From: Chlorokybus atmophyticus
Taxonomy: Eukaryota > Streptophyta > Chlorokybophyceae > Chlorokybales > Chlorokybaceae
Direction of reading: 5' to 3'
Assembly: GCA_009103225.1 (NCBI GenBank)
Contig: RHPI01002438.1
Location: 192,507 to 256,506, forward strand
DNA: 64,000 bases
The notes below the pieces were generated by a model, which did no database searches, was not told the DNA's origin, and saw only the letters and a program-made list of their open reading frames with translations. Both the position numbers and the translations under genes were made by a program. Below, piece by piece: positions 1 through 10,321 of this stretch. Position 1 is the first letter of the stretch, and each line of letters begins with the position of its first letter.

Positions 1-1452
1 CACGCAAGGGGCAAACTTTAGGTGAGACTCATTGAGAGACATGACATGTTGGTGTGCACATGTGGCTATGCAGCAGTGATGATACACAATCATTGTTCAG
101 GTGGAAGCTGAAAGAGGGCGACCCTCTCACGCTTTGGTTTGACTTGTTTTTCCGGGAGATGCCATTGGACTACGAAAAAACACACCGTGTTGGCGGATGG
201 AACTACATCTACAGATACCACTTAGCCGAGGCCAACTTTCAGGTGTGTTGCTCTTGATATGTCGCGAGTTAGCCTAAATACAGCATGTGTGGCTTTGAAA
301 GGCACACTGCTCCAGACATAAGTACAGCCAGTCATCATTGTGTGTATACGATGCTCACAGCTAAGTAGTAGTACAAGTATGGTGTACTGAGTGTACGTAC
401 ACTCGCAGACGTGTGGTGAGAACCATGACAACTGCAAGTACTCGAACCAAGTGCACGGAGTCTTCGACATGAGTGAGTTCTTTCCAGGATATAGATGGAC
501 TCAGGTCAGCGCAACAGCTGTTTTGTTACTGCGTGATGGAGCGTTGTTGTCTTGATCATAACCTATCTGATTGGCATACACGCGCAGCCACATTTCCTCA
601 ATTGCGACCCAGTACTGAAAGCATCTTTGGGTGCGGGCGGTGACGTGATGAAACCCAACAAAGCGCTGCACGACACGGCGATTGATGTGGAGCCCCGAAC
701 CGGCCTGATGTTTCAACTTCACACGGCGTGGATGTCGTCAAACGTGCACTTTCAAGGAGACCTCTTCCATACCAACATCTGGACCTCCAATGCCACGAAG
801 GAGGTGAGTAGCATGTACTTGTATACATGAATATCGTTGTGTCGGCGGGTGATCAACGCCGTACTACTAGTGACCTAGTGACCTAGTAGGTCAGTGGCAT
901 GTACTTGTATGCTTGAATGTTGCCGGCGGGTCACCCGCCGACACAACAACAGTCACGTGTACACGTTGCTTGTGCAAGCTGAGCTTGCACAAGCAACATG
1001 AACACATCTGTCGCTCAGGGCAGAGTTACGCATACACCCACACGTCACGGACTGATGACGCATTCGCACACAACACGCATAATAAACTTAAACACACATA
1101 TGCATTGTAGGTGTGGATACCATGGGTCACACTGGACTTGAACGTGACGACGGCCTTCAAGACCACGAACGCCGTCGTCGCCGTGTTCGTCAACATGGAC
1201 GACATCGTGATATCCCTGCGTGCGGGGTCAATCATGAACATCGTGCTGGTGGCGTTCCTCACCGCCATCTACTTCATCGAGTACAGCCGCATGACCTCCA
1301 GCCGTGTCAGCGGCTTCCAGACGCTGCCCGTGCACTCGCCCAGGCCCGCCACGCCCCACGCACCGATGAAGACCGCATCTAATGTGTCAATGGCCAACGT
1401 GAAAAGAGGGTCTGGCAACCTTGGACCAAGGAGCACCAACTTGGCCAGTTAA
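1..1452 (+). CDS. C-terminal part of an unknown single-pass membrane protein (5' end outside window)
   Basis: Four exon pieces share one reading phase: 1-21, 101-242, 588-803 and 1111-1452 (stop TAA), with GT-AG introns (donors at 22, 243, 804). The visible part is about 240 residues. It has an aromatic-rich region with the stretch GGWNYIYRYHLAEAN, an Asn-Cys-Asp motif, then a hydrophobic segment (about 20 residues, NIVLVAFLTAIYFIEY) near the C-terminus, followed by a Ser/Pro/Arg-rich tail of about 60 residues. This suggests a large lumenal or extracellular part, one membrane anchor and a short cytosolic tail. I do not recognise the family. The last intron (804-1110) contains two perfect inverted repeats listed separately. 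The exon structure is well supported; no function can be assigned. Confidence 0.7.
836..947. repeat. Inverted repeat inside an intron
   Basis: A 17-base arm at 836-852 (GTTGTGTCGGCGGGTGA) is perfectly complementary to 931-947. The loop carries short direct repeats (TGACCTAG). The intron also has a direct repeat of the donor-proximal sequence: CATGTACTTGTAT occurs near 812 and again near 898. No protein is encoded here. Confidence 0.85.
965..997. repeat. Perfect 16-bp hairpin in intron
   Basis: GTTGCTTGTGCAAGCT (965-980) is followed after one base by its exact complement (982-997). It is a near-perfect palindrome just upstream of the 3' splice site at 1110. Whether it folds in RNA or is a leftover of a mobile element is unknown. 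Confidence 0.9.
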
Positions 1453-2094
1453 CAGGACGCTTAGTATGCTAGGTTCATTGCGGGTAGCGGTTGGGTCTGA
1501 TATCATTACCGACAGCAGCCATTGCTGCGTGTGAAGCAACGGGTGCTAAGGTGTTTCGTTGGGCAAATATACTTACAGTGACACCAGATGTCTGGTATAC
1601 CACACCAAGTATTTTGGTGGCTTGTGGTTGAGAAGGCCATGTTAGTAAACGTCTGACATTCTATAGTATCTCATTTGAGACACATTTAGTCTCCAAACAT
1701 TTTACCCTATACAAACGAAGACGGGTCCAACATAGCTCCAGTTGCTAACAACACTCCAACATGTCGCTACACATAGCACACAGCGACAGCAGCAAGGGAG
1801 TGCTGCAGCACATGCATGACATGCGTGACTGTGCATGCTACCGTGCAATTGACGAAATCTTAGAGTACGGCAGTGGCGACAGCGGCTGCCATTGCTGATC
1901 GAGGGTTTGGAGGGTGGCGGTGGCGGTGGCGGGAGGCAGCAGGGAGGAGGGCGTGGGAGTCCGCGTCGCTGTTGTTGCTGCTGTTGCCGTCCTAGCCAGC
2001 AACTGCTAACCGCAGCCCTTGTGGGCAGGTACTGTGCTTCTGCATGCTTGCTGTATGTCTAACGAGGCGGGCTAGTACTAGCATAGCATAGCGT

Positions 2095-2215
2095 AAGTAG
2101 CACTAGCCCGGTGGTGACTGTTATGTGAGTGGTGAAGGTGACTTGTCGTGCATGTCACTCGCATTGCCCGCACACCATGCATGTTGGCATAGTACCATAC
2201 CCCTTATATACATAG
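2095..2215 (-). repeat. Dispersed repeat family A, copy 1
   Basis: Read on the minus strand this matches 4150-4255 on the plus strand over roughly 95 bases. The shared core runs from GGGGTATGGTA through CAACATGCATGGTGTGC to CACCTTCACCACTCAC, with only scattered differences. The end nearest 2100 carries the motif ACCACCGGGCTA (minus strand), which also appears at other copies. No coding potential was seen. Confidence 0.75.
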
Positions 2216-2930
2216 CACACGCCACGCCAAACGCACAAGCATCATCACATGCACCCACCACAAAACAGCACAGCCTGCGCCCTACCTACTACCAGTCAGC
2301 ACTTACATGTTGATATCTGGTGCACCAAGCGGCTGGCAGGGCCCTATGGCTGTGTTTGTTTTACATGCACCACGTAAGCACGTCTGCCAAGCGATCTTTG
2401 GCCAAACTACCGCAAGGTGGTGAACCTATTGAGTCTGTGCTGTTCGGGTTGCTTAAGCAATGCAGGCGGAGAGGGACCCTGCACCAGCCACGAGCTAGGT
2501 TTAGTCGAGAGCAGCGACCATAGTGCAGAAGAGCAAGAGAGAGAGAGTCTTACTGCTCTGCGGTTTTGCTGCTGTTTCCATTGCCGTGCTGCTGCGAAGA
2601 CTGACCCAAAGCCTGCGAGTGGCAGGTGTTGCCACTATCTAGGCTGCATGCATGCATGCATGCATCACTGACGGGTTGTAGGAGCAGTTGTGGTAGGAGT
2701 GACGTACCAGTTGTGGTAGTCGGTGTAATGGATTGGACAATTGTACAATACAACTATATCTACCTATAATGAAATCTGCCTGCCGTTTTGCTTGGCAGAG
2801 TGCCGTATGTAGTGCAAGCACCAGCACTACATAAGCAAGCGAGGCAGGCTCCTGCTTGGCGCTGACACTATGCATGGGCACAATGGTAGTTAAAGCCTTT
2901 CCATAAGGATTAACTGCCGTCCCTCAGCAA

Positions 2931-3120
2931 CGCGGCAGAAACACAGCGCTATCGGTGGTTTCCAAATCCCGCTGGTGACGTCGGGAGTTTGAAGCCGTCT
3001 GCGCCTACGCTCCGCCAATCACTCGCCAGCGTTGCACTTGCCAAGTGGCCGCCACAGCTTTGTTGGCAAGGTGTCGCGCCCTGCATCACCAGCAGGTTCT
3101 GCAGACGACGACTCTGCTTC
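2931..3120 (-). repeat. Dispersed element B, copy 1 (inverted-repeat ends)
   Basis: This segment aligns by eye over about 190 bases with the minus strand of 24966-25150. Long blocks are shared, including ATCGGTGGTTTCC, CCCGCTGGTGACGTCGGGAG and GGTGTCGCGCCCTGC. Inside each copy, CCCGCTGGTGACG near one side and CATCACCAGCAGG (degraded here) near the other form inverted ends about 100 bases apart. It looks like a small non-autonomous element. The strand label only records that it is opposite to copy 2. Confidence 0.75.
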
Positions 3121-3584
3121 GAGTCTGTAATGCCAGGATTCGCACCTACTTGTTAGGCTAGAAGTGTGTGCGTACCGAGAGCTTTAAACTGCTTGTGGCA
3201 AGGCATTTTGCCTTTTTCAGTACGAAGCCCTCAAGGCCCTCTAGCCCTATGAAGCGCTTGAAAGGTATGCATGAACCCTTTTCTTAATTTCAGCCCTCAA
3301 CTGAAGATCTTGCATATGGTATCGGAATGAAAGATCACAAGCATGACATAGCAGCTGCAAACAAGTAGCAAACAAGCAGCACAAGGAACAGGCATACACA
3401 AATATGCATATGTTAACGGCATTGTTTATTCCCTTGGCTTGCACCGTAAATTGCGGAGCATATAGGCATAAGTACACTACCCCCTCAAGAAGCGACTACC
3501 CTAAATGCAGACTCAACTTCTCTGCCTGCACACAAGCTCTATGGCGCAATGTTGATCGGTGCAGCGAAGTGGCCCAGTCACGCG

Positions 3585-3653
3585 CTTGTGACAATACTGT
3601 TGAACGACGCTGACCACGTTGGGGTCAAAGTAGTTCAACAGTATTGTCACAAG
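3585..3653. repeat. Perfect 21-bp stem hairpin
   Basis: CTTGTGACAATACTGTTGAAC (3585-3605) is exactly complementary to 3633-3653, with a 27-base loop. It lies in the intergenic stretch, not in a gene. It could be the remnant of a tiny transposon or a small-RNA precursor; the sequence alone cannot decide. Confidence 0.9.
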
Positions 3654-4089
3654 AACTTAACGTGCGCAGCGGGAGCCACTCATTGCTTGCTGATCATGCT
3701 GTGGCTTCAAGCCGCATATGCGTATAATGCTAAACAATGATAAGTTTGATGCAATATGCATCGCTTGGCGTGCTTTATCATGATGTTTGGTGTTGCGCAA
3801 ATGCCCTGTCCACCCTCGCTGCATGTGTCAGTGACACGCGCAACATATGCCAAACATGATGACTATTTATGGTGACCACATTGGTATGACATACATACCG
3901 CCTCAGTAATTTACACGCAGCTTTCAAAGCGTTAGATCAACACGCATTGCACAGGTACACAGCACGCCACACAGGTTGCATGCGTGTGCACATTTTTCAC
4001 ACTACACATATGTTGTACGAAAGATGCAAGGGTGAACTCGCACACGCAGATCTATGTGAACGTGTAATGCCACCACCACAACAATCACT

Positions 4090-4260
4090 CACCAACTTGA
4101 CCACCGGGCTAAGGCATGCGCTTGCATGCTATCTATCAACTACCCCTACCCCTATCATCTGCGTATGTAAGGGGTATGGTATTATGCCAACATGCATGGT
4201 GTGCAGGCAATGTGAGTGACATGCACGACAAATCACCTTCACCACTCACAGTACCTGCCC
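4090..4260 (+). repeat. Dispersed repeat family A, copy 2
   Basis: The core (about 4165-4255) matches copy 1 in opposite orientation. Upstream, at about 4096-4110, sits GACCACCGGGCTAA, followed by a CTACCCCTACCCCTA block. The same pairing of motif and C-rich block is seen inverted near 13480-13520. Confidence 0.75.
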
Positions 4261-4616
4261 ACAAGGGCTGCGGTTAGCAGTTGTGCACATGCCACCGCAC
4301 ACCGTCTTGCCAGCTGCCACTGGCAGTTTCAACGTGGCACAAGCATGCAGGAGGCAGGCAGCCTGCAGGCAAATTCGACATGTAGCACTGACAGAGTAAT
4401 GCGCACCTTTTGCGCACCTCTCCACTAGCTAGCCAGTGCAAGCGTATCCACCTACGTAAACTAGTATACCTTCTACCAATCACCATAGATTAAAGCTGAC
4501 AGGAATAGCTGTCACAGTCCGTACGGCAGCTGTCAAACTGAAGAAATGAGAACCATATACCTACCTAAACCTGAGCAATGTTAGCCTCCTCAAAGATGTA
4601 ACCGAAGGTTGCTGCA

Positions 4617-7600
4617 TCACAACGACACGCGCACTTTGGGTCGCCTCTTGCGGATGGACTTGCGCACTGCAGCTGGGACTTCAGCTTCGGTCCCTCGACG
4701 ACCGTGATACGAGTAGTACTTGAGACTGGTATCGCTGTCATAAATGGCCGAGCGCTCCGGCACATTGCAGGACGCCTCAGTCTCATCCCACGTGTTAAGA
4801 GCACAATGCCACACCTGTAGGACCCACTCGAGCATCAGCATGCAACCCTCATGCAAAACCACATGTTATAACATCTGACACAACATGGCATACCCCCGGC
4901 AGATCTTTGTGGTGCACGTGCGAAGGCAGTTGCCTCCACTTGTTGCACTTCTCGCACTGCACCCACTTCTCCTGATCCTCGTCGTCGCTGCTGAGGGTGG
5001 CCTCGTCCTCCTCCTCGTCCTCGCTCATGGCCTCCTGCGGCTGCGCGCAATCGGCGTATGCGGGGTTCCAATCGTTCATCTCGCAGAACCAAAGGGACGG
5101 AAGCTGCGAGGCTCGCAGGCCGGGCGGAAGCCGCCTCCACTTGCGACACGCGCGCCGGTCGCACTGAACCCACTGCTTCTCGTCCTCGCTACTATAGCTG
5201 CAACACAACATACAAGATGAGTATGTGAAAACACGCATCCTCGTAAACACACTCACATGCCCATGCCTTACTTTTCTTCGGCTGTTTCACATGTGGCGTG
5301 TTCTGGATCCCACACGTTCAACGAACACGTCCAATGGTCGGGTAATGCCCCGTCTTCGACATGCGATGGAAGGCGACGCCATTTTCTGCACGCCTTGTTG
5401 TCGCATTGAACCCATTTGCTACCCCACTCATCTTCTGAATTTGTGTCGCTGCCGCCCCCCGATGTGGTTGTCTTGCGCCGCCTCCTACCGCGCCTTCTTC
5501 TCCTTCGAGACCGCGGATACATGTCGGGCTTGGCACAACTATTATGGTCTTCATCCCAAACATTCATCTCACAAAACCTGCATTGCCATGCATGACTAGA
5601 TGTCAGACACTGAAGCACACTCACACAAGGGTATGACAACAATAAAGCTTAACGAGAGAAGCTAACAAGCAAGAGCACAACATGTAGGCACACGTACCAT
5701 ATGGCTGGCAACTCTGATGCATCAACACCGCAAGGCAGCCGGCGCCATTTGCCGCACGTCCTCCGATCGCATTGCACCCAGATGCCGCCTTGACTTGCGT
5801 GTTTGGTCTTGACGTCAACATCACCAGAGTGCGCCCGCCTGCTCCTGGAGCTCTCCCCTCGCACGCGAAGCGCGTATGTGCAAGTTGCCGGACGCTGTCG
5901 TGAAGCCGCGGCACCTGTTGAATCACCGCCTGCGCTAACAGACCTGCGGCGCCTCTCTCTTGTCCTACGCCTCGCCTCATGCTCCTGAAACCCAAGTGCA
6001 TGTGTGTGTGCATGTGTGCGTGTGCGCGCGTGCGTGTGCACCACAGCTGCCAAGACAGAGCCTATTGGCTACTGACAACGTGTAACACTTGATGACATCT
6101 TACACAAGCTCGCAGTATGCTTCTTGATCTTGATATCACCATCACTGTTCATGCCATTTACAAGCTTGCTTACTTGGACATGTGTCGTAACCTCCGTTAG
6201 TTCATGCCCGCCTCGGCACCCTCCATTCGGCAGTGCGCCCGCGCACTGAAACATGGAGTTGATTCCCCCTGCTGACGACGTGGACGCCGCGTTGCTGTGA
6301 TCCGGATAGCACAGCGCCAAAGACACGACCGCGTGCGCCTCGGGCCCGCGGCCCCAGCCCTTGAAACGCACAACGCAGCAGTCGTCATGGGACAGCGGCG
6401 CTGAGGAAGGCCTGGACAGGTTGTTGTCCGTGTGGCCGATGATGACCTCCTCGACGACCGCATGGTAGTACTTGCCGTCGCTGCGACGCGCGAGGACGTC
6501 ACGACCGACCACGGCGCCGACGCGAGCGTGCTCGCCCTTGCCATGAATGCCGGCCTGAACAAGATAAGATATCAGTCATGTGCTTGATGACCCCTTCCTG
6601 TACACAAGCCATGATGGCTCATAGCCTACTAAGCGAATACCTTTGGTTTGTCTTCTAAGCTCTCCGGGCGCAGTCCAACTATGCTGAAGCTCAAGTCTTC
6701 GGAGCAACTCACAAGAAGGTCGTCACCTCCATAGTTGCACCACGACAGATCCCTGCACACAGGTGAGAGAACCGTCAGGATGGCTTTGACTGCGTGTACA
6801 GAGGCTGCAGTGCACCGTAACACAGCTTAGTAGTTCGCATTGAGAGGGTGCAACATACCACACGCTGTTGGAGTGAAGCCACAACTGCTTCACCATGGCG
6901 CCGCTATACGCATCCCACCATAGAACTCTACCATCTTCACTCGCAGCAGCAACGATTAGGCCATCAGGGCTAAACCTCGCATGCCCTATCAACAACCACA
7001 ACATAATCAGCTGATTGCAGTACTATCAACCGCTTAGATACATGTTGCCATGCGACGCCATGCGGCACAATGAGAGCAATGTAAAACAACATGGCAAAGC
7101 TGTCATTACATACCAGTGCCCCACGCAGCGTTGGTGTGACCGCGCAAGACAGTCCGCACTTGGACAGGGGAGGTGCCGCTAACCAGCTGCGCTTCATCAA
7201 TGATGTACATTTCATTGGGCTCGCAATTCACCGCAAGCAACCTGGAAACCGGACTCCGGTCGATTGAGGTCACCGCACGCCCAACAGCGCAGTTCGACAA
7301 GCACGTCACACGCCCGTCTGCTGCGGCTCGAGGGAGTAGTGTACTGGAGCTTTCCGCTGTAAACAAGTTCTAAAGAGTTAGTGCGTGTGCAACACCACAT
7401 TGGGTCTGAACTGCAGCGTTTTGTTCCTAGTCACATGCCGTGATTTATGACAAGCCCACATGGACGAGCAACAGCGTGCAGAAACCCTCACTGATGCACA
7501 GGAAGGCAACAGAACTTCATATCCACAAGCATGCAAACCTTGGGAGGCGCTGGAGGAAGCCCTTGAGGGTGAAGGTGCAACAACGACAGTGGTGATTGGC

Positions 7601-10113
7601 TCCGATAGAAAGCGCGTGTCCCACAACCGCAGCGCCGCGTCGGAGCCCGCGCTGACAATCAGGCGATCATCTTCCAGAAACTGCGCGCCCGCGACCTTGC
7701 CCGTGTGCCCTTCGCAGCGTGCAACGGACTGCACGTTGCGCTCTTCCCAGCTGAAGTGCAATTAAACACTGTCATCTTGCATACTTGACACATGGCATTG
7801 CATCACTTGCGGTAAACCCAACTCGCTTACACGGATGCGATGCCTTCTACGCGAGCAGACATTATCTGGCGAACATCCCACAGCCGGATCGTCTTATCGT
7901 TAGAGGTGCTGAGCAGCAAGGCGGGCTGCGTGGGAGAGAACTGCAAAGAGCGCACCCATTGCGTGTGCCCGTCGCAACTACCCAGCTCTACTCCAGCCAC
8001 CATGTCCAAGTAGACAATTCTGCCATGCATGAGTGATGTATCAGTCATTAGAGAGGACATGAACTTGCTAGTGAGGAGAAATCTGCAATAGATAAGAGGG
8101 CATGTTGAGTTTTAACTACAAGCAGATCAGCAGTAATTATACATGCCAACTTGACAATACAAGATCGTATAACGCATATGGTATCAGTATTTAACATGCG
8201 CGCGCGTGCGTGTGTGCGAGTAAACATATACACATTGACAGTTCACTGAACATGTAGGCATGCAAGTACCTTCCTTCTTCATTCCAGCTACCGCATGCCA
8301 TCTTTTCGCCCGAGCGTTCCCACTCAACAACCGAGATGCCTCCCAGCGACGTGCTAACAGACCCTATCCACGTGTTTCGGTTCACGCCCATGCCAAGAAC
8401 ACCCGTTGCTTCCCAATCATTTACCACAGCAGAGTGCACTTGATACAAGTCCACGTGGCCAGTGTCTGAGCCGGCAGCAAACACGCGCTGGGTTGGGCTG
8501 CACGCAATGGTCCACGGCACCGTGCCGTGGCTCTCGGCAATATCAACATACCCCAATCGTGTGGCTCGCTGCCATCTGCGTCCTGCCATCGCCTTGATGG
8601 CATGCTTGCAGTACTTCGGTTGAAACTCTCTTTGGTAAAGGGATTGGCTGGCCTGTGATGTGCTGGCCTGCCAGCTGCTGAAGCCTCTGTCAGATTGACT
8701 GCCCGACAAACGCGGCTTCTTCGCTCTGCGCTGAATAGCCGCTGCATCTCGGCCAGCTGGCACGTGCAACTCGCACTGTAAAATTACTCTTGTGTCGTAA
8801 CAGCGGCGAAAGGTGTGCTCGCTTGTGTACAGGTTGCCACTGCCTACACACAAACATGGCTGTCAGAGAAGCGCACATATGCGCATCAGCGATGCTTGAA
8901 CGGATCAGCATACAACCTTGTGTGCAGCGGTCACAAGCAAATACATCGGTTGGTTTCCTGCCGAAGCCCTTTGAAGGCTCCCCAACGCATGTTGTGTGAA
9001 ACCACTCGTCGCACCTGCAAGAGCAACGACAAGCACGCAGATAAAAATCTGCCTGCATTAGTCATCAACATGATCACATGCAGCTTGCCGTGCACTTACC
9101 CCACACATTGCACCATGAGGCGTCCATCATCCGGCTGGTTGCAGAAGCAGAATGTGTCCGCGCAGTAAGTGGACTTAAAGTTCAGCGCATTGAGCGCTCT
9201 CTCCTTCAACGCAAGAAAACTTCCTGCATGCACGTAAGCACACAAACAAATTTTATCGATGCGATGCCAACCAACCAATGGTGAGCAACCTATGTGATAT
9301 GCAATGTAATTTTTGCCACAGCAAAGCGCAAACTCTCTCTCCCATGATAAAACACACCTCACAGCCTCACCTTTGGTCAATATCTCTGGCGTTGCCGACT
9401 CGCTGCAGCGCGGGCATACAAAATAATGCTGCTTCTTCAACCGAGTCTCATGGATGTCCATGCATGCCCCATGATACCTGCAGTGTGAGCAGTCACTAAG
9501 CCAACGCCACACAAGAAGTCAAACCAGTGCAAGCTGCAACGTAACAAACATCACAACAAGCAATGCAGCTTACTACTGACTGCGCCTGCCCAAACAAGCA
9601 CCATAGCTTAAATTTGAGCTGCCCTCATATGCATGAACAGCAAAGAGCGTGGTCCTCGAGCATGACCGGTGCTTACCAATGTTGGCATAGGTTGCACTCC
9701 AGCATAAACGAGCCATCGTCAGGCTGAAAGCAAATGCAGTAGGTCTTGATCCCGTCCATCAGGGGAGGTAGGCAGTTAAGGCACACCGGCAGGGCGGTGG
9801 TGACGCTGACAGCACCCCCACCCGTCCCACCCTAGCCCCTTCGACTGTATCCCATTACACACCTGACCAGGCAACTCCCCTTAAGCCTAGCTACCGCGAG
9901 AAGCGCTCAATTGGGCGCAACTCATCACACAGGAGCCGCGACAAACAGCGAGCAGGGAAAAAGCACAATAAAGTTGTTGACCCCCGCCTCGTAGCACATG
10001 CCTTGCTCCTGTGCCTCCAACACCGTCTCTTCCGAGCGCAGCAACGCCACCCACGTCGCCACCTCCGCCGCCGCCACCGGCAGCGGCAGCGGCAACGTCG
10101 CCGTTGCCAGCAT
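4617..10113 (-). CDS. PHD-PHD-WD40-Tudor-like-CWx4 chromatin reader-like protein
   Basis: Sixteen exons on the minus strand join in phase: 10113-9931, 9831-9677, 9477-9371, 9223-9100, 9014-8917, 8843-8270, 8019-7831, 7750-7539, 7356-7114, 6985-6859, 6752-6641, 6554-6174, 5984-5698, 5577-5272, 5197-4894, 4814-4617 (stop TGA). The product is 1199 residues. PHD finger 1 spans about 92-137 (YCICFQPDDG, then CNLCQHWYHGAC and CPRC); PHD 2 about 174-222 (FCFCNQPDDG, CDEWFHTTC, ACDRC). WD40-type repeats fill about 310-708 (DKTIRLWD, DAALRLWD, EDGRVLWWDA). A Tudor-like domain follows (GRDVLARRSDGKYYHAVVEE, VRFKGWG), then four CW zinc fingers, each WVQC...C.KWR.LP...W.C..N.W....C. PHD and CW domains commonly read methylated histone H3 tails, so a nuclear chromatin role is inferred. 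The first exon and its join to exon 2 are the least certain part; an in-frame upstream ATG at 10167 is an alternative start. Confidence 0.85.
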
Positions 10114-10321
10114 CACACGTGTGACAAGACAATGAGTCACTCGCGAATGATTGACCCATTGATTCACTCATTCACTTTGAGCAAATCACTCCACACTTTG
10201 CAGAGTGAATCACTCCTCAGCCTAGAGCACTGTGATTCACGACCGTTTGTAAGCATCACTGCACGTAAGCATACTGAGGGCTTGTCGGCGACCATGTAGG
10301 CCAGTGTGATTGGCACAGGGG
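10114..10321. promoter_or_regulatory. Shared divergent promoter with repeated TCACTC motifs
   Basis: The start codons of the minus-strand PHD/CW gene (10113) and plus-strand CHMP7 (10322) are about 208 bases apart. The spacer contains a cluster of related motifs: GAGTCACTC near 10134, GATTCACTCATTCACT near 10161, AAATCACTCC near 10184, GAATCACTCC near 10208 and GATTCACG near 10234. GAGTCA resembles a bZIP (AP-1/GCN4-type) core. Function is inferred from position and repetition. If the PHD gene starts at 10167, part of this is coding. Confidence 0.5.

Larger units (their letters stand above)
1453..4616. other. Intergenic stretch between convergent genes
   Basis: No open frame here joins into a convincing gene on either strand; the frames are short, contain simple CA/TG-rich sequence and lack plausible splice partners. 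It holds a GGTGGC-type simple repeat near 1915-1935, a GCAT tandem near 2643-2665, two copies of dispersed repeat family A (about 2095-2215 and 4090-4260), one copy of element B (2931-3120) and a strong hairpin (3585-3653). Confidence 0.6.
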
